Positions 5,902 through 6,288 of a stretch of DNA of 6,288 bases are shown here, piece after piece. The DNA lies in NCBI GenBank assembly GCA_003222935.1, contig QHXL01000009.1, forward strand, positions 1 to 6,288, given 5' to 3'. The first letter of the stretch is position 1, and each line of letters begins with the position of its first letter. The notes below the pieces were generated by a model, which saw nothing but the letters and a program-made list of their open reading frames with translations, had not been told where the DNA came from and ran no database searches. The position numbers and the translations under genes were made by a program. The stretch comes from Acidobacteriota bacterium (GTDB taxonomy: Bacteria > Acidobacteriota > Blastocatellia > Pyrinomonadales > Pyrinomonadaceae).

Positions 5902-6288
5902 ATGAAAAAGAAAAGACTCCACACAATTCTTCTCGCAGCTCTACTCGTAATCACAACCACTTCCTTCGCTCAACAGCTTGAGAAAACTGTAGCGGATTAC
6001 GTTGCAGCTGGCGTCGCGGCGCAGCAGGCTGGAAACTTCGAAGAGGCGTTGCGGCAGTACGCTGAGGCAATCAAGCTTGATCCAAAGGACTTTGGAGCGC
6101 AGTTTAATTCTGGTGCTGCTGCGATGACTTTGCGGAAGCCAGAACAAGCGCTTCCGTTCTTCAAGGTCGCCGTCGAACTAAAACCAAATGAGCCGATGGC
6201 TCACTATGGTCTGGGCAGTGCTTACGGCGTCACCGGACACGCTGCGGAAGCCATCGACGCGCTGAAGGAAGCGATCCGTCTCGACCCG
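5902..6288 (+). CDS. Secreted tetratricopeptide repeat (TPR) protein, 5' part
   Basis: The frame starts at ATG 5902 and stays open for 129 codons to the window edge, so the C-terminus is missing. Residues 1-23 form a signal peptide: a basic start MKKKR, a hydrophobic core ILLAALLVI, and a likely type I cleavage site after SFA (21-23), so the protein should be exported. Three TPR units follow at about 31-61, 65-95 and 99-129, each with the small-residue and A-x-x-x-(Y/F) pattern; two end in LDP and one in LKP. TPR arrays bind proteins or peptides; the partner cannot be told from this fragment. An in-frame TAA at 5872-5874 limits upstream extension; a TTG at 5887 is possible, but the ATG directly before the basic signal sequence is better. 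No clear Shine-Dalgarno is seen. The gene diverges from the nuclease-helicase and is probably unrelated to it. Confidence 0.88.
   Translation, partial: MKKKRLHTILLAALLVITTTSFAQQLEKTVADYVAAGVAAQQAGNFEEALRQYAEAIKLDPKDFGAQFNSGAAAMTLRKPEQALPFFKVAVELKPNEPMAHYGLGSAYGVTGHAAEAIDALKEAIRLDP

Noticed and set aside
5941..6147. Minus-strand 68-codon frame opposite the TPR gene
   Set aside because: The plus strand encodes a signal peptide and regular TPR units across the same bases; the antisense frame has no recognisable content.

Overview
The window looks like a bacterial chromosome with roughly balanced base composition. The best guess is a member of the Acidobacteriota, or a similar soil or sediment lineage. 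This rests on a Ser/Thr kinase fused through one membrane helix to a TolB/PD40-type beta-propeller, which is typical of the large kinase families of Acidobacteriota; on a GxxExxY-family ORF set among short dispersed repeats; and on a secreted TPR protein. No rRNA or other phylogenetic marker is present, so the assignment is an inference.

Layout. (1) Bases 1-2030, plus strand: the 3' part of a membrane-anchored protein kinase with its periplasmic propeller. (2) Bases 2025-2623: a repeat-rich spacer holding a minus-strand GxxExxY protein gene (2105-2485). The gene has related 29-bp repeats on both sides (2069-2097 and 2575-2603), and the right-hand one is part of a long imperfect hairpin (2516-2605). 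(3) Bases 2624-5538, minus strand: a two-gene cassette, transcribed right to left. First comes a PD-(D/E)XK nuclease fused to a Schlafen-type (DUF2075) superfamily 1 helicase, then 62 bp later a DNA cytosine-5 methyltransferase. (4) Bases 5539-5901: a gene-free stretch with a short perfect palindrome and a striking pair of 33-bp inverted repeats that look like a REPIN, meaning two REP units head to head. (5) Bases 5902-6288, plus strand: the 5' part of a secreted TPR protein that runs off the window.

How it fits together. The nuclease-helicase and the methyltransferase form a plausible restriction-modification or related anti-phage module. The methyltransferase would mark host DNA, and the translocating nuclease would attack unmarked DNA. 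The pairing is inferred from adjacency and domain content. The module and the GxxExxY gene lie as an accessory block between two ordinary chromosomal genes. A REP-like repeat occurs at each edge (2025-2049 and 5647-5739); the left copy supplies the stop codon of the kinase gene.
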